Source of the DNA: Halomonas sp. CUBES01
Lineage (GTDB): Bacteria > Pseudomonadota > Gammaproteobacteria > Pseudomonadales > Halomonadaceae
Direction: 5' to 3'
DNA length: 64,000 nucleotides
NCBI RefSeq assembly: GCF_020991005.1
Contig: NZ_JAJLLW010000008.1
Span: forward strand, 1-64,000
Shown here: piece after piece, positions 19,049 to 28,979 of the stretch
Numbering within the stretch: the first letter of the stretch is position 1
Layout of the letters: each line of letters begins with the position of its first letter
Made by a program: the position numbers and the translations under genes
Notes under the pieces: model-generated
What the model saw: only the letters and a program-made list of their open reading frames with translations
What the model was told of the DNA's origin: nothing
The model's database searches: none

Positions 19049-19324
19049 ATGGCAGAGTGTTGTGTACGCGCCTGGGTGACGGGAAAAGTACAGGGGGTGT
19101 GGTTTCGTCGTTCCACCCAGCATCAGGCGCTTGAGTACCGTCTTACCGGCTATGCGAAAAACCTGCCCGATGGTCGTGTCGAAGTATTGCTGTGCGGAAG
19201 CCGTGATGCGGTCAAGACCGTCAGCGAATGGTTATGGCAGGGGCCGGAAGGGGCGCAGGTGACCCACGTCGAACTCGACGTGCTCGATCAGTGCCACGCC
19301 CCGGATCATTTCGCGACGTATTAA
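19049..19324 (+). CDS. Acylphosphatase
   Basis: A 91-residue cytosolic acylphosphatase that hydrolyses carboxyl-phosphate bonds. The signature GKVQGVWFRRSTQ contains the catalytic Arg-binding loop, and GYAKNLPDGRVEVLLCG carries the catalytic Asn. AGGAGAGAG precedes the ATG. The last four bases overlap the stop of the converging hydroxyacid dehydrogenase gene. Confidence 0.95.
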   Translation: MAECCVRAWVTGKVQGVWFRRSTQHQALEYRLTGYAKNLPDGRVEVLLCGSRDAVKTVSEWLWQGPEGAQVTHVELDVLDQCHAPDHFATY

Positions 19325-20262
19325 TGTGCCGCTTGCCACTGCCGGATGTTGTCAGCGGTGAGGCTGACCACGTTTTGGCGTGCTTCCGGTGTGATCCAGG
19401 CATTATGCGGCGTGACGATCAGGTTCAGCGGCTCATTTAGTGCCGATAGCAATGGATGGCCGTCCCGAGGAGGTTCCTGGGGCAGGACGTCCACGGCGAG
19501 ACCGCCGATTTGGTTGTCTCTCAGCGCTGCCAGGGCAGCCTCTTCATCGATAATGCCGCCGCGGGCGCAGTTGATCAGCAGCAGCGACGACTTGGCTCTG
19601 GCAAGACGTGTGGCGTTGATCAAGTGCCAGGTGGCTTCGTTGAGTGGGCAGTGAAGGCTGATCACGTCGGCGTCGGGCAGCAGGTCGTCGAGCGATGCCC
19701 GTGGGTCGTTCGCTTCATCGCCGGGACGCGCCGCGAAGCTTATGCGCATGCCGAGGGCCTCGGCCAGCCGTGCAACTTCCGATCCCAGCTCACCTTGCCC
19801 GACCATGACAAGATGTTTGCCCGCCAGCTGAAGCGTCGGGTAATCCTGCAAACAGAAAAAGTCGCTTTGCTGCCAGGCGCCTGTCGCTACATCGCGCTGA
19901 TAGCGCGGTAATCGGTTGGCCAGCGTCAACATCAGCATCAAGGTATGTTGCGATACGCTGGCCGTGCCGTAGGCCGTCACGTTCTTGACCTCGATGCCCT
20001 GGTGTTTAGCGGCGTCCAGGTCAATGTTGTTGAGCCCGGTGGCGAGTACGCAGATCAGCTTGAGCGAGGGCAGCTGCTTAAGCGTGTCGGCATCCAGAAC
20101 CACCTTGTTGACGATCGCGATATCGGTATCCGCCAGGCGCTCCCGGGCCTGCTGGGTGGTGCTCTGGCCGAATACCTCAAGGTTGGATACCTCGTTGCGG
20201 ATCGCCGCCAGATCGATCTGAGGGCCAAGGCTCTCGGCATCCAGTATCACTGCATTGGGCAT
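19321..20262 (-). CDS. D-2-hydroxyacid dehydrogenase (glycerate/hydroxypyruvate type)
   Basis: A 313-residue NAD(P)-dependent oxidoreductase of the D-isomer 2-hydroxyacid dehydrogenase family. It has the NAD-binding VMVGQGELGSEVARLA, the active-site Arg in NCARGGIIDE, the Glu in PQEPPRDGHPLL, and the catalytic His in VTPHNAW. The closest types by pattern are hydroxypyruvate/glycerate dehydrogenases; the exact substrate is not fixed by sequence. The start at 20262 has GGAG eight bases upstream on the minus strand, while the longer frame to 20397 overlaps the promoter of the next gene. It diverges from the zinc-ribbon/aspS unit. Confidence 0.88.
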   Translation of the reverse strand: MPNAVILDAESLGPQIDLAAIRNEVSNLEVFGQSTTQQARERLADTDIAIVNKVVLDADTLKQLPSLKLICVLATGLNNIDLDAAKHQGIEVKNVTAYGTASVSQHTLMLMLTLANRLPRYQRDVATGAWQQSDFFCLQDYPTLQLAGKHLVMVGQGELGSEVARLAEALGMRISFAARPGDEANDPRASLDDLLPDADVISLHCPLNEATWHLINATRLARAKSSLLLINCARGGIIDEEAALAALRDNQIGGLAVDVLPQEPPRDGHPLLSALNEPLNLIVTPHNAWITPEARQNVVSLTADNIRQWQAAH

Positions 20263-20298
20263 TTTCTCATCTCCATTACCTACCGAGGGTGGATAGCC

Positions 20299-20329
20299 TT
20301 GCTCGGCAGGGGGCACAAAAGGGTATAAT
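20299..20329 (+). promoter_or_regulatory. Candidate sigma-70 promoter for the zinc-ribbon gene and aspS
   Basis: TATAAT at 20324-20329 is a perfect -10 box. TTGCTC at 20299-20304 is a plausible -35 with a 19-base spacer, slightly long. It sits in the divergent gap, about 114 bases before the zinc-ribbon start. Confidence 0.55.
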
Positions 20330-20442
20330 AGCGTCTCGTGATCAACTATCGCCTTGGAATTTATCCCGACTGGCCGCATATCGCAGCTTGGCAGCATTTA
20401 TGTCGCTGTTTTGTCGGAGTTGAGCTTTCTGGAGTCATCAAC

Positions 20443-20727
20443 ATGCCCATCTATGAATATGAGTGCAAGGCCTGCGGCCATCGCCTGGATAAATTGCAGA
20501 AAATCAGCGCGGATCCGTTAACGGACTGTCCTGCCTGTGAAAGTGCCAGCCTGTCACGCCTCGTGTCGGCGGCAGGTTTCCGGCTGGCAGGCGGCGGTTG
20601 GTACGAAACCGATTTCAAGACCGGCAGCAAAAAGAACCTGGCTGCTGACGCAAAGCCAGCGGGGACAGACGCCGGTAGCAAGAACGCTGCCGGTGACGCT
20701 GCATCGAAAAAAGGCACGGCGGCCTAG
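20443..20727 (+). CDS. FmdB-family zinc-ribbon protein
   Basis: A 94-residue protein. Its N-terminal half is a zinc ribbon of the FmdB/CxxC_CxxC_SSSS type: MPIYEYECKACGH and DCPACESASLSRLVSAAGF give two CxxC pairs. The C-terminal part is a low-complexity Lys/Ala/Gly/Asp-rich tail, probably disordered. TGGAG precedes the ATG at 20443; an upstream in-frame start at 20338 falls at the promoter and was not used. Its position directly ahead of aspS is common in gammaproteobacteria. The molecular role of these proteins is not established. Confidence 0.87.
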   Translation: MPIYEYECKACGHRLDKLQKISADPLTDCPACESASLSRLVSAAGFRLAGGGWYETDFKTGSKKNLAADAKPAGTDAGSKNAAGDAASKKGTAA

Positions 20728-20790
20728 CCGCCGCGCCAGGGCCGGAAAGGCTCACGAACACTTTTGCCACGAAACACAACAGGATGAAAC

Positions 20791-22572
20791 ATGCGCAGTC
20801 ATTATTGCGGCCAGCTTAACGAAACATTGGTAGACCAGACGGTCACCGTATGCGGATGGGTACATCGCCGCCGTGACCACGGTGGGGTCATCTTCCTCGA
20901 TATGCGCGACCGCGATGGCGTCGCGCAGTTCGTGGTCGATCCGGATACCGCCGAGGCGTTTGCCAATGCCGACCGCGCTCGCAGCGAATTTGTACTGCGC
21001 ATTACAGGCCGGGTTCGTCTACGTCCGGAAGGCACGCAAAATCCCAACATGCCTACCGGGATGATCGAAGTACTGGCAAAAGATGTTGAGGTGCTCAATA
21101 CCGCCGTAACACCGCCTTTCCAGCTCGACGAGCACGGTAAGGTAGGCGAGGAAGTGCGTCTCAAGCACCGCTATATCGATCTGCGTCGGCCTGACATGAT
21201 CGACAAGCTGCGCCTGCGTTCGCGTATTTCGCACACCGTCCGTGCGTTTCTCGAAAACCAGGGGTTCCTGGACATCGAAACACCGGTGTTGACGCGCGCC
21301 ACGCCTGAAGGCGCACGGGATTACCTGGTGCCCAGCCGCACCCATGCGGGCAGCTTCTTCGCGCTGCCCCAGTCGCCTCAGCTGTTCAAGCAGCTGTTGA
21401 TGGTTGCCGGGTTCGATCGCTACTACCAGATTGCCAAATGTTTCCGCGACGAAGACCTGCGTGCGGATCGTCAGCCCGAGTTTACGCAAATCGATATCGA
21501 GGCTTCTTTTGTCGAAGAGCAAGATATCATGGGCATTACCGAGTCGATGATTCGCCAGCTTTTCAAGGAAGTGCTTGATGTCGAGCTGGCCGACTTCCCG
21601 CGCATGACGTGGCAGGACGCCATGGATCGTTTCGGCTCCGACAAGCCCGACTTGCGCATCCCGCTTGAGCTGACCGATGTCGACGACCTGATGCAGCAGG
21701 TGGACTTCAAGGTGTTCTCAGGCCCGGCGAACGCCGACGATGGACGCGTTGCCGCGCTCAAAGTCCCCGGTGGCGCTTCGCTGTCGCGTAAGGAAATCGA
21801 CGAGTACACCAAGTTCGTCGGTATCTACGGTGCCAAGGGCCTGGCCTGGATCAAGGTCAACGAGCGCGCCAAGGGCCTGGACGGGCTTCAGTCACCCATC
21901 GTCAAGTTCATGGAAAACATCGTCGAGGATCTGCTTGACCGCGTCGACGCCAAAGATGGCGACATCATTTTCTTTGGCGCCGACAAGGCACGCATCGTCA
22001 ACGAAGCCATTGGCGCGCTGCGCGTCAAGCTGGGCGCGGATCTCGAGCTGTACACCCAGGATTGGGCGCCGCTGTGGGTAGTGGACTTTCCGATGTTCGA
22101 GGCGGACGATAACGGTCGCCTGAGCCCGCTTCACCATCCGTTTACCGCGCCTTCCTGCTCGCCGGAAGCCCTCAAGGACGACCCGGCAAGCGCACTCTCC
22201 CGCGCTTACGACATGGTGCTCAACGGCACCGAGCTGGGCGGCGGGTCGATCCGTATTCACGACCAGACCATGCAGCGCACGGTGTTCGATATTTTGGGTA
22301 TCAGCGATGCGGAAGCACAGGAAAAATTCGGTTTCCTGCTGGACGCTCTTCAGTACGGCGCGCCGCCCCATGGCGGTCTGGCCTTTGGTCTCGACCGCCT
22401 GGTCATGTTGATGGCCGGTGCCAAGACGATTCGCGAAGTGATCGCCTTCCCGAAAACCCAGAGCGCTGCGTGTCTGATGACCGACGCACCGGGCGAGGTG
22501 AGCTCAGAGCAGCTCAAGGATCTCAACATTCGCCTGCGTCAGAAAGCCAAGGCGGATTCGACCGCCGAATAA
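20791..22572 (+). CDS. aspS: Aspartyl-tRNA synthetase
   Basis: A 593-residue bacterial-type class II aminoacyl-tRNA synthetase charging tRNA-Asp. It has an N-terminal OB-fold anticodon-binding domain (about 1-105), the catalytic core with motif 2 [18 protein letters not shown], the inserted bacterial GAD domain (about 290-420), and motif 3 [22 protein letters not shown] precedes the ATG. The length and GAD insert distinguish it from the short archaeal-type, non-discriminating enzymes. It is probably co-transcribed with the zinc-ribbon gene and is followed by a terminator. Confidence 0.98.
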   Translation: MRSHYCGQLNETLVDQTVTVCGWVHRRRDHGGVIFLDMRDRDGVAQFVVDPDTAEAFANADRARSEFVLRITGRVRLRPEGTQNPNMPTGMIEVLAKDVEVLNTAVTPPFQLDEHGKVGEEVRLKHRYIDLRRPDMIDKLRLRSRISHTVRAFLENQGFLDIETPVLTRATPEGARDYLVPSRTHAGSFFALPQSPQLFKQLLMVAGFDRYYQIAKCFRDEDLRADRQPEFTQIDIEASFVEEQDIMGITESMIRQLFKEVLDVELADFPRMTWQDAMDRFGSDKPDLRIPLELTDVDDLMQQVDFKVFSGPANADDGRVAALKVPGGASLSRKEIDEYTKFVGIYGAKGLAWIKVNERAKGLDGLQSPIVKFMENIVEDLLDRVDAKDGDIIFFGADKARIVNEAIGALRVKLGADLELYTQDWAPLWVVDFPMFEADDNGRLSPLHHPFTAPSCSPEALKDDPASALSRAYDMVLNGTELGGGSIRIHDQTMQRTVFDILGISDAEAQEKFGFLLDALQYGAPPHGGLAFGLDRLVMLMAGAKTIREVIAFPKTQSAACLMTDAPGEVSSEQLKDLNIRLRQKAKADSTAE

Positions 22573-22590
22573 GTGCTCGATCAGCCCTCC

Positions 22591-22618
22591 ACACCGGCGC
22601 TCAGGCGTCGGTGTTTTT
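22591..22618 (+). terminator. Rho-independent terminator after aspS
   Basis: ACACCGGCGC (22591-22600), loop TCAG, and GCGTCGGTGT (22605-22614) with one G-U pair are followed by a T run. It separates aspS from ruvC, whose ATG is 26 bases later. Confidence 0.88.
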
Positions 22619-22643
22619 GTATGAACTACCCGAGTATTGTCGT

Positions 22644-23201
22644 ATGCAGACGTCATCCGCTCCCTCAGCGGTGCGCATTCTAGGGATTGACCCGGGATCG
22701 CGGATTACCGGCTACGGCGTCATTGAGCTGGCAGGCGTCGTGCCCCGATACGTCGCCAGCGGCTGTATTCGGACGGCGGAGGGCGCCCTGGAGCAGCGGT
22801 TGGCGCAAATATACGCCGGGCTCAGCGAAGTGGTGGGCCTCCATCGGCCCAACGCCGTCGCCATCGAGCGCGTCTTCATGGCCAAGAATCCTGATTCGGC
22901 GCTCAAGCTTGGCCAGGCACGCGGGGCAGCGCTGGTGTGTATGGCCAATCACGGCCTGGCCATTGAGGAATACGCCGCCCGCCAGATCAAGCAAGCGGTG
23001 ACCGGCCAGGGCGGTGCCGACAAATTGCAGGTACAGCATATGGTCACGGCCATCCTGCAGCTTGCGGCCGCTCCCCAGGCCGACGCTGCCGACGCCTTGG
23101 CCATCGCATTGACCCACGCCTACGCTAGTCAGGCCCCTCAGGCACTCTCAACCCGAGGAGCAGGGCGTCGCCGTTCAACAGGCCGCTGGCGACTTTCCTG
23201 A
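22644..23201 (+). CDS. ruvC: Holliday junction resolvase RuvC
   Basis: A 185-residue RNase H-fold endonuclease that cuts Holliday junctions. The acidic catalytic residues are seen as Asp16 in GIDPGS, Glu75 in [11 protein letters not shown], and the C-terminal [13 protein letters not shown]. The ATG at 22644 (MQTSSAP) is chosen because the longer frame runs back through the aspS terminator and coding end. It precedes ruvA and ruvB, but an 80-base gap with its own promoter-like and LexA-like sequences separates them. Confidence 0.95.
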   Translation: MQTSSAPSAVRILGIDPGSRITGYGVIELAGVVPRYVASGCIRTAEGALEQRLAQIYAGLSEVVGLHRPNAVAIERVFMAKNPDSALKLGQARGAALVCMANHGLAIEEYAARQIKQAVTGQGGADKLQVQHMVTAILQLAAAPQADAADALAIALTHAYASQAPQALSTRGAGRRRSTGRWRLS

Positions 23202-23218
23202 CGGCAAGCTGCTGACCA

Positions 23219-23248
23219 CTGGTCATCTGTACAGAGTCGCTTTATAGT
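23219..23248 (+). promoter_or_regulatory. Candidate ruvAB promoter overlapping a LexA-type box
   Basis: CTGGTCATCTGTACAG (23219-23234) fits the SOS box pattern CTG-N10-CAG, though the inner bases depart from the TATA-rich consensus. TGGTCA (23220-23225) and TATAGT (23243-23248) form a -35/-10 pair with a 17-base spacer, so a bound repressor would block it. It lies 33 bases upstream of ruvA, which is SOS-controlled in E. coli. Confidence 0.5.
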
Positions 23249-23280
23249 GGCGACTGTCTTTGTTTAGCGTGAGCGTAACT

Positions 23281-23892
23281 ATGATTGGACGGCTTCAAGG
23301 CCCGTTGATTGAGAAACAGCCTCCCTGGATAGTGGTTGACGTGCACGGCGTGGGGTACGAACTGGAGACCTCGATGACCACCCTGGTCTCACTGCCAGCG
23401 GTTGGCGAACAGGTTTTTTTGTATACCCATTTGAGTATTCGCGATGACGCCCACCTGCTGTATGGGTTTGGCCGCGAGCACGAGCGCGCTCTGTTCCGCG
23501 CCCTGATCAAGGTAAATGGCGTTGGCCCCAAGCTGGCGTTGGCCATTCTGTCAGGCATGGATGAAGATGCCTTCATGCGTTGTGTACGCGACGATGACAG
23601 CAAGGCACTGACCAAGCTGCCCGGTGTTGGCAAGAAAACTGCCGAGCGCTTGATCATTGAAATGCGTGACCGCTTTGCGCAGTGGGAAAACGGGGGGGAC
23701 GCGACGCTCCCGCTGGAGGCGGCCAATGGGCAAGCGGCGAGCTACCGCAATAGCGTGGCGGATGCGGAAGCGGCGCTTGTGAGTCTTGGTTACAAACTCA
23801 CCGAGGCGTCCAAAATGCTGGCCGATCTCGATGGTTCCCAGTCCACCGAGGCGCTCATCAAGGCGGCACTGACACAGCGGATGAAAGGCTGA
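23281..23892 (+). CDS. ruvA: Holliday junction branch migration protein RuvA
   Basis: A 203-residue tetrameric junction-binding protein. Domain I (about 1-65) is an OB fold (MIGRLQGPLIEK...VDVHGVGYEL), domain II (about 66-145) has paired helix-hairpin-helix motifs (VNGVGPKLALAIL and LPGVGKKTAERLI), and domain III (about 155-203) is the flexible RuvB-contacting helix bundle. The ATG at 23281 gives the canonical MIGRL N-terminus; an upstream in-frame codon at 23260 was rejected. ruvB follows after 48 bases. Confidence 0.97.
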   Translation: MIGRLQGPLIEKQPPWIVVDVHGVGYELETSMTTLVSLPAVGEQVFLYTHLSIRDDAHLLYGFGREHERALFRALIKVNGVGPKLALAILSGMDEDAFMRCVRDDDSKALTKLPGVGKKTAERLIIEMRDRFAQWENGGDATLPLEAANGQAASYRNSVADAEAALVSLGYKLTEASKMLADLDGSQSTEALIKAALTQRMKG

Positions 23893-23940
23893 TCGCGAAA
23901 GATGGTCGCGGTTTAACGACGGACGTACAGAAGAGCGCTT

Positions 23941-24978
23941 ATGCTAGAGCACGATCGATTGATTGCCGCTGAGCCCGAGCAGGGCGAAGTCCGCATTGAC
24001 CATGCGATTCGCCCCAAGCGGCTAGTAGACTATATCGGCCAACCCCGCGTGCGCGAGCAGCTGGAAATTTTCATTGGTGCCGCGCGACTGCGCGAAGAGA
24101 GCCTGGATCATACCCTGGTATTCGGCCCGCCGGGGCTGGGCAAAACTACCTTGGCCAACATTATTGCCACGGAAATGGGGGTGGGGCTCAAGTCCACGTC
24201 GGGTCCGGTGCTGGAGCGCGCGGGTGACCTGGCCGCGATGCTCACCAACCTCGAGCCTGGCGACGTGCTGTTTATCGATGAAATCCATCGCCTTTCCCCG
24301 GTCGTGGAGGAGGTGCTGTACCCGGCAATGGAGGACTTCCAGCTCGATATCATGATCGGTGAAGGCCCGGCCGCGCGTTCGATCAAGCTGGATTTACCAC
24401 GCTTTACCCTGGTGGGTGCCACCACCCGAGCGGGACTGCTTACCTCACCGCTTCGCGACCGCTTTGGTATCGTTCAGCGGCTGGAATTTTACAACCTGAC
24501 CGAGCTGACCGAAATTGTCACCCGCTCAGCCAGTCTGCTGGGCGTCGAAACCCACCACGATGGCGCCGTGGAGATTGCCCGCCGCTCCAGAGGAACGCCG
24601 AGGATAGCCAATCGCCTGCTGCGCCGCGTGCGTGACTACGCTGAAATGAAGGGCGACGGCATTGTCGATGCGACGCTTGCCGACGCCGCGCTTAACATGC
24701 TCAATGTCGATCACCACGGTCTGGATCACATGGATCGCCGACTGTTACTGGCCATGATCGATAAATTCGACGGTGGCCCGGTCGGCGTCGATTCGCTTTC
24801 CGCGGCCATCGGTGAAGAACGCGATACCATTGAAGACGTTATCGAGCCTTATCTGATTCAGCAGGGCTTGATGATGCGTACCCCGCGCGGCCGGGTCGTT
24901 ACCCGGCAAGCCTGGCTGCACTTTGAGCGGGTTCCCCACGAGGCGTCCAGCGATGCCCAGGGAGAGCAGCGGCCATGA
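23941..24978 (+). CDS. ruvB: Holliday junction branch migration helicase RuvB
   Basis: A 345-residue AAA+ motor that drives branch migration with RuvA. It shows Walker [14 protein letters not shown], Walker [10 protein letters not shown], the sensor/arginine-finger region GATTRAGLL and PLRDRFG, and a C-terminal winged helix ending in RTPRGRVVT. Length is typical. Its stop overlaps the ybgC start by four bases (ATGA), so the ruvAB and tol genes are translationally linked. Confidence 0.98.
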   Translation: MLEHDRLIAAEPEQGEVRIDHAIRPKRLVDYIGQPRVREQLEIFIGAARLREESLDHTLVFGPPGLGKTTLANIIATEMGVGLKSTSGPVLERAGDLAAMLTNLEPGDVLFIDEIHRLSPVVEEVLYPAMEDFQLDIMIGEGPAARSIKLDLPRFTLVGATTRAGLLTSPLRDRFGIVQRLEFYNLTELTEIVTRSASLLGVETHHDGAVEIARRSRGTPRIANRLLRRVRDYAEMKGDGIVDATLADAALNMLNVDHHGLDHMDRRLLLAMIDKFDGGPVGVDSLSAAIGEERDTIEDVIEPYLIQQGLMMRTPRGRVVTRQAWLHFERVPHEASSDAQGEQRP

Positions 24979-25367
24979 GCCAAAGCGTGCGTTTCCCCGT
25001 CCGCGTTTACATGGAGGATACAGACGCCGGGGGCATTGTCTACTACGTTAACTACCTGAAGTTTATGGAGCGTGCCCGGAGCGAATGGCTGCGAGCGCTG
25101 GGACTTGACCAGCAATCGCTGCTGGACGCGGGCACGCAGCTAGTGGTATATCGCTTGTCCTGCCATTACACCAAACCGGCGCGATTGGACGATGCGCTCG
25201 AGGTCAGTGCCGAGGTCATCAGCATGGGCCGCTGCCGCATGACGTTTGAGCAGCACGTGTGGCGGGGAAATGAACGTCTTTGCGCCGCCACGGTCGAGAT
25301 AGCGTGCTTGAGCGTTACGCATCTTCGCCCCATGGCATGGCCGTCTGCGCTCACGTCGCTGATATAA
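24975..25367 (+). CDS. ybgC: Acyl-CoA thioesterase YbgC, Tol-Pal associated
   Basis: A 130-residue hotdog-fold thioesterase. The catalytic segment [26 protein letters not shown] carries the key Asp of the 4-hydroxybenzoyl-CoA thioesterase class. It begins inside the ruvB stop and lies directly before tolQ, the standard first gene of the tol-pal operon. Its role is thought to be in phospholipid metabolism near the envelope. Confidence 0.94.
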   Translation: MSQSVRFPVRVYMEDTDAGGIVYYVNYLKFMERARSEWLRALGLDQQSLLDAGTQLVVYRLSCHYTKPARLDDALEVSAEVISMGRCRMTFEQHVWRGNERLCAATVEIACLSVTHLRPMAWPSALTSLI

Positions 25368-25420
25368 GGTACGATGCGGGCACGTATTTCCACATTTATT
25401 GATGATTGATGAGGGCACTT

Positions 25421-26110
25421 GTGAACGATAATGCCATGTCTATTCCACACTTGATCATGAACGCCAGCGTCGTGGTTCAACTGGTCATGCTGCTGCTGGT
25501 GGTGGGATCCGTTCTGTCGTGGATCGTGATTTTTCAACGCGGTATCGCGCTGCGCCGTGCCCAGAAAGAATATGCCCAGTTTGAAGAGACCTTCTGGTCG
25601 GGGGTAGACCTCAACGAGCTATACCGCGATATACCCGCCGACGACCCGCGCCACGGGGCCGAGCATATATTCCAGGCAGGCTTCCGTGAGTTCAATCGCC
25701 TGATGCCCAAAACGCGTAATGCGCCGACCATTCTGGAAGGCGTCCAACGCAGTATGCGCGTGGCCTGGTCCCGTGAAGAAGATCGCCTCACCCAACATCT
25801 CGTCTTCCTGGCCACCGTCGCCTCGGCAAGCCCTTATATCGGGCTGTTTGGTACCGTATGGGGCATCATGGGGTCATTCCAGTCCTTATCGATGACTCAG
25901 CAGGCGACGCTGGCAACGGTGGCGCCCTGGATAGCCGAAGCGCTGATTGCCACCGCCATGGGGCTGTTTGCCGCGATTCCCGCGGTCATTTTCTACAACC
26001 GTCTCTCCAACAGCGCCAGTCGCCTGCTAGGCAAGTACGAAGATTTCGCCGAAGAATTCCATGCCATCTTGCACCGCAATCTGCAAGGGCGTGACAGCGC
26101 GTCAAGCTAA
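25421..26110 (+). CDS. tolQ: Tol-Pal system inner-membrane protein TolQ
   Basis: A 229-residue MotA/TolQ/ExbB-family protein, part of the proton-driven TolQR motor. It has three membrane helices: one near the N-terminus ([21 protein letters not shown]) and two after residue 130 ([22 protein letters not shown] and [24 protein letters not shown]), separated by a cytoplasmic loop. GTG at 25421 with GAGGG five bases upstream gives a length like E. coli TolQ (230); TTG/ATG codons at 25406-25409 lie on the wrong side of that site. Confidence 0.95.
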   Translation: MNDNAMSIPHLIMNASVVVQLVMLLLVVGSVLSWIVIFQRGIALRRAQKEYAQFEETFWSGVDLNELYRDIPADDPRHGAEHIFQAGFREFNRLMPKTRNAPTILEGVQRSMRVAWSREEDRLTQHLVFLATVASASPYIGLFGTVWGIMGSFQSLSMTQQATLATVAPWIAEALIATAMGLFAAIPAVIFYNRLSNSASRLLGKYEDFAEEFHAILHRNLQGRDSASS

Positions 26111-26122
26111 GGGAGCAGCCCC

Positions 26123-26560
26123 ATGCAAGGACCGTTCAAACGTGGCGGACAGCGTAAGCCCATGGCTGAAATCAACGTTGTTCCCTTCATCGATGTCATG
26201 CTGGTACTGCTGGTCATCTTCATGATCACCGCGCCCATGCTGAACCAAGGGGTCGACGTTGAGCTGCCTCAGGTCAGCTCTGAACCCATCGACAGCCAGA
26301 AAGATAACGACCCGATTATTATCTCCATTGATCGCGAAGGGCAATACTTCCTGAGCCTGGGGGATGAGGCGACAGAAGTGTCGCCCGACGATATCACCCG
26401 TCGGGTGACCGCCATTCTGGAACAACGTCCGGATACACCGGTAATGGTTCGGGGTGATCAGAACGTGGCCTACGGTGAGGTGGTCGTGCTCATGAGCAAC
26501 CTGCAGCGCTCGGGGGTCGCCAACGTGGGGCTTATTTCCGAGCCACCGCAGAATGAGTAA
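26123..26560 (+). CDS. tolR: Tol-Pal system protein TolR
   Basis: A 145-residue ExbD/TolR-family protein. A single membrane helix contains the conserved proton-carrying Asp ([19 protein letters not shown]), followed by a periplasmic domain that dimerises and contacts peptidoglycan. GGGAG precedes the ATG by seven bases. The stop overlaps the first codons of tolA. Confidence 0.95.
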   Translation: MQGPFKRGGQRKPMAEINVVPFIDVMLVLLVIFMITAPMLNQGVDVELPQVSSEPIDSQKDNDPIIISIDREGQYFLSLGDEATEVSPDDITRRVTAILEQRPDTPVMVRGDQNVAYGEVVVLMSNLQRSGVANVGLISEPPQNE

Positions 26561-27656
26561 GGGCACACACGGCATGGCAGTCAATACACCTCGTGATCCT
26601 CAAGACGTTGGCTACCTGTGGCCAGCGGTTTTCGCGATCGTGGTGCATCTGTTGATCGTAGTGTTTTCGCTGATCCAGTGGCCCGAGCGCAGCGCAGAGC
26701 CGGATTCGTCCTCCATCGTGCAGGCCACGCTGGTCAGCACGGAAGCCTTTACCGACCAGGCTCAGCAGGCCAACGCCGAGTCAGCGGCGATGTCAGCGTC
26801 TGAAGAATCCGAGCCGGAACCCGCCGCCGAGGCTCCCGCGCCCTCCGAAGAGGAGGCGGCTCAGGAACAGGCTGCCGCTGAGCAGAGCGCGAGGGAAGCT
26901 GCACAGGCTGAAGAGCAGGCGGAGGCGCTTGAAGCGGCAAGGGCCGAAGCGGAAGCCCAGGCTGAGCGCCTTCAGGAAGCAGCGCAGGCCGAGGCTGAAC
27001 GCCAACGCGAAGCCGAAGAGCAGCGTCGCCAGGAAGCAGCGGAAGCCGAGGCCGAACGTCAGCGCGAAGCCGAAGCGCAGCGTCGCCAGGAAGAGGCGGA
27101 AGCCGAGGCCGAACGTCAGCGTGAAGCCGAAGCGCAGCGTCGCCAGGAAGAGGCGGAAGCCGAGGCCGAACGCCAGCGCGAAGCCGAAGCGCAGCGTCGC
27201 CAGGAAGAGGCGGAAGCCGAGGCCGAACGTCAGCGCGAAGCCGAAGCGCAGCGTCGCCAGGAAGAGGCGGAAGCGCAACGCCTGCAGGAAGAAGCCGAAG
27301 CCGCGATGCAACGCCAGCTTGCAGGAGAGGCCCAGGCCGCCGCCGAGGCGCGGCAGGCCGAACAGGCTGCCAATAGCTTCCTGACCATTGTTAAACGCGC
27401 GGTCGAGCAGGCCTGGATCATCCCGCCCGAGGCAAGCGACTCAATGAGTGCTACGCTTCAGGTCAGGCTCGGCCCGTCGGGTGAAGTCCTGACGACCTCG
27501 GTCGTGGCCTCAAGCGGCGATAGCAACTTCGATCGGTCGGCGATGCAGGCGATAGAGCATGCGGCACCCTTCGCTGAGCTGCGTGACCTACCGACCGAAC
27601 AGCAGCGTAATTTACGTCAATTCAATCTGCGGTTTACCCCGGGGGATGTTCGCTGA
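26553..27656 (+). CDS. tolA: Cell envelope integrity protein TolA
   Basis: A 367-residue protein linking the TolQR motor to Pal and TolB at the outer membrane. Domain I is a membrane anchor ([18 protein letters not shown], about 27-44). Domain II (about 60-270) is a very long Ala/Glu/Arg/Gln helix containing five 19-residue repeats. Domain III (about 275-367) is the globular TolA C-terminal domain with [25 protein letters not shown]. The start overlaps the end of tolR; an ATG at 26574 is an alternative with a better-spaced AAGGG, removing seven residues. The tolB start overlaps its stop. Confidence 0.95.
   Translation: MSKGTHGMAVNTPRDPQDVGYLWPAVFAIVVHLLIVVFSLIQWPERSAEPDSSSIVQATLVSTEAFTDQAQQANAESAAMSASEESEPEPAAEAPAPSEEEAAQEQAAAEQSAREAAQAEEQAEALEAARAEAEAQAERLQEAAQAEAERQREAEEQRRQEAAEAEAERQREAEAQRRQEEAEAEAERQREAEAQRRQEEAEAEAERQREAEAQRRQEEAEAEAERQREAEAQRRQEEAEAQRLQEEAEAAMQRQLAGEAQAAAEARQAEQAANSFLTIVKRAVEQAWIIPPEASDSMSATLQVRLGPSGEVLTTSVVASSGDSNFDRSAMQAIEHAAPFAELRDLPTEQQRNLRQFNLRFTPGDVR
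26988..27272 (+). repeat. Five tandem 57-bp repeats inside tolA
   Basis: Five head-to-tail copies of a 57-base unit (26988, 27045, 27102, 27159 and 27216) each encode 19 residues of the type [19 protein letters not shown]. Copies 2-5 are nearly identical at DNA level, differing at a few mostly silent positions, which indicates recent duplication or slippage. They lie wholly in the helical domain II. Confidence 0.95.
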
Positions 27657-28945
27657 TGCACACCACAAGTAAGGTATGGCTATTCTGTTTATTGCTTGCG
27701 CTGAGTACCGCTGCAAGCGCTAACCTGACCATCGAAATCACCCGTGGCAGCGACCAGGCGCTCCCCATCGGCGTGGTTCCGTTCGAAGGTACCGAAGGAA
27801 TGCCCGAGGACGTGGCGCAGATCATCCACGATAATCTTGAGCGCAGCGGTTTTTTTGACCCGCTGGATCGTAGCGCAATGTTCGAGCAACCGAGCGAAGC
27901 GGACGACGTCAATTTCAGCACCTGGCGTTCGCTGGATGTCCGCTACCTGGTGGTGGGGCAGGCCGAGCGCACAGACAGCGGCTATCGCCTCCAGTATGAC
28001 CTGATGGATATCAGCGGGCAGACTCGAATGATGAGTGAAACCGTGACAGCCAGCGAAGGCGACCTACGCGGCGCGGCGCACTACATCAGTGACCAGATCT
28101 TTGAGGCGATCACCGATATTCGCGGCGCCTTTTCCACGCGTATCGCCTACGTGACGGCGCAGGGCGTGGGGGATAATACGGACTATGGTCTCTACGTTGC
28201 CGATGCTGACGGGCGTAACAGCCAACAGATACTTACCTCCGACCAGCCGATTTTATCGCCCGCCTGGTCGCCGGATGGCGAAAAGCTTGCTTATGTGTCC
28301 TTCGAAAGCAGTCGGCCTGAAATCTATGTTCAGGAAGTAAGCAGTGGCAACCGAGCGCGCATCTCCTCCTTTGAGGGTATCAACGGTGCCCCTGTCTGGT
28401 CACCCAACGGCCGTCGCCTGGCGATGTCACTGTCTAAGGACGGCCAGCCAGAAATTTACATCATGGACATTGCGGATCGCTCGCTGAACCGCATTACAAA
28501 CAGCAACAGTATCGATACCGAGCCTGCCTGGTCGCCGGACGGTAACCGCTTGCTGTTTACCTCTGATCGCAGCGGTGGTCCGCAGGTTTATCAGCATGAC
28601 CTCAGCAGCGGCGATACCCAGCGCATGACCTTTACCGGCAATTACAATGCCCGGGCGCGTTTTTCTCCTGACGGTGAAGATATCTTTCTTATCCACCGTT
28701 CGGATCGTGGCTTTCAAGTGGCCCGGCAGAATATCGAAAGTGGCCGTCTGGTCACGCTAAGCGATTCAACCCAGGATGAATCGCCTAGTGTTGCACCGAA
28801 CGGGACCATGGTAATCTTCGCTACCCAGCAGGGTAACAACGGGGTGCTGAGTGCCGTTTCCGCCGATGGCCGTTCGTCATTCAGGTTGCCCGCAGCACAG
28901 GGAGATGTGCGGGATCCCGCATGGTCACCGTTTTTAAACGAATAA
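27656..28945 (+). CDS. tolB: Tol-Pal system periplasmic protein TolB
   Basis: A 429-residue periplasmic protein. A Sec signal peptide (about 1-22, ending STAASA) is followed by an N-terminal TolB domain (about 23-155) and a six-bladed beta-propeller (about 165-425) with repeated [27 protein letters not shown] and [14 protein letters not shown] blades. It interacts with Pal and TolA. The ATG shares its first base with the tolA stop. Confidence 0.96.
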   Translation: MHTTSKVWLFCLLLALSTAASANLTIEITRGSDQALPIGVVPFEGTEGMPEDVAQIIHDNLERSGFFDPLDRSAMFEQPSEADDVNFSTWRSLDVRYLVVGQAERTDSGYRLQYDLMDISGQTRMMSETVTASEGDLRGAAHYISDQIFEAITDIRGAFSTRIAYVTAQGVGDNTDYGLYVADADGRNSQQILTSDQPILSPAWSPDGEKLAYVSFESSRPEIYVQEVSSGNRARISSFEGINGAPVWSPNGRRLAMSLSKDGQPEIYIMDIADRSLNRITNSNSIDTEPAWSPDGNRLLFTSDRSGGPQVYQHDLSSGDTQRMTFTGNYNARARFSPDGEDIFLIHRSDRGFQVARQNIESGRLVTLSDSTQDESPSVAPNGTMVIFATQQGNNGVLSAVSADGRSSFRLPAAQGDVRDPAWSPFLNE

Positions 28946-28979
28946 CCTCCATTCACGTTTTCAGGCAAGGAATCTGATT

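Noticed and set aside
20338..20442. N-terminal extension of the zinc-ribbon protein to 20338
   Set aside because: The extension begins at the promoter TATAAT, has no family similarity, and a good ribosome site precedes ATG 20443.
26988..27272. Possible CRISPR-like array
   Set aside because: The repeats are contiguous and in frame, with no unique spacers, and encode the TolA stalk.
26793..27311. Phe/Leu/Gly-rich minus-strand frame opposite tolA that looks like a repetitive membrane protein
   Set aside because: It is the reverse complement of the Ala/Glu/Arg repeats of TolA and mirrors their 57-base period.
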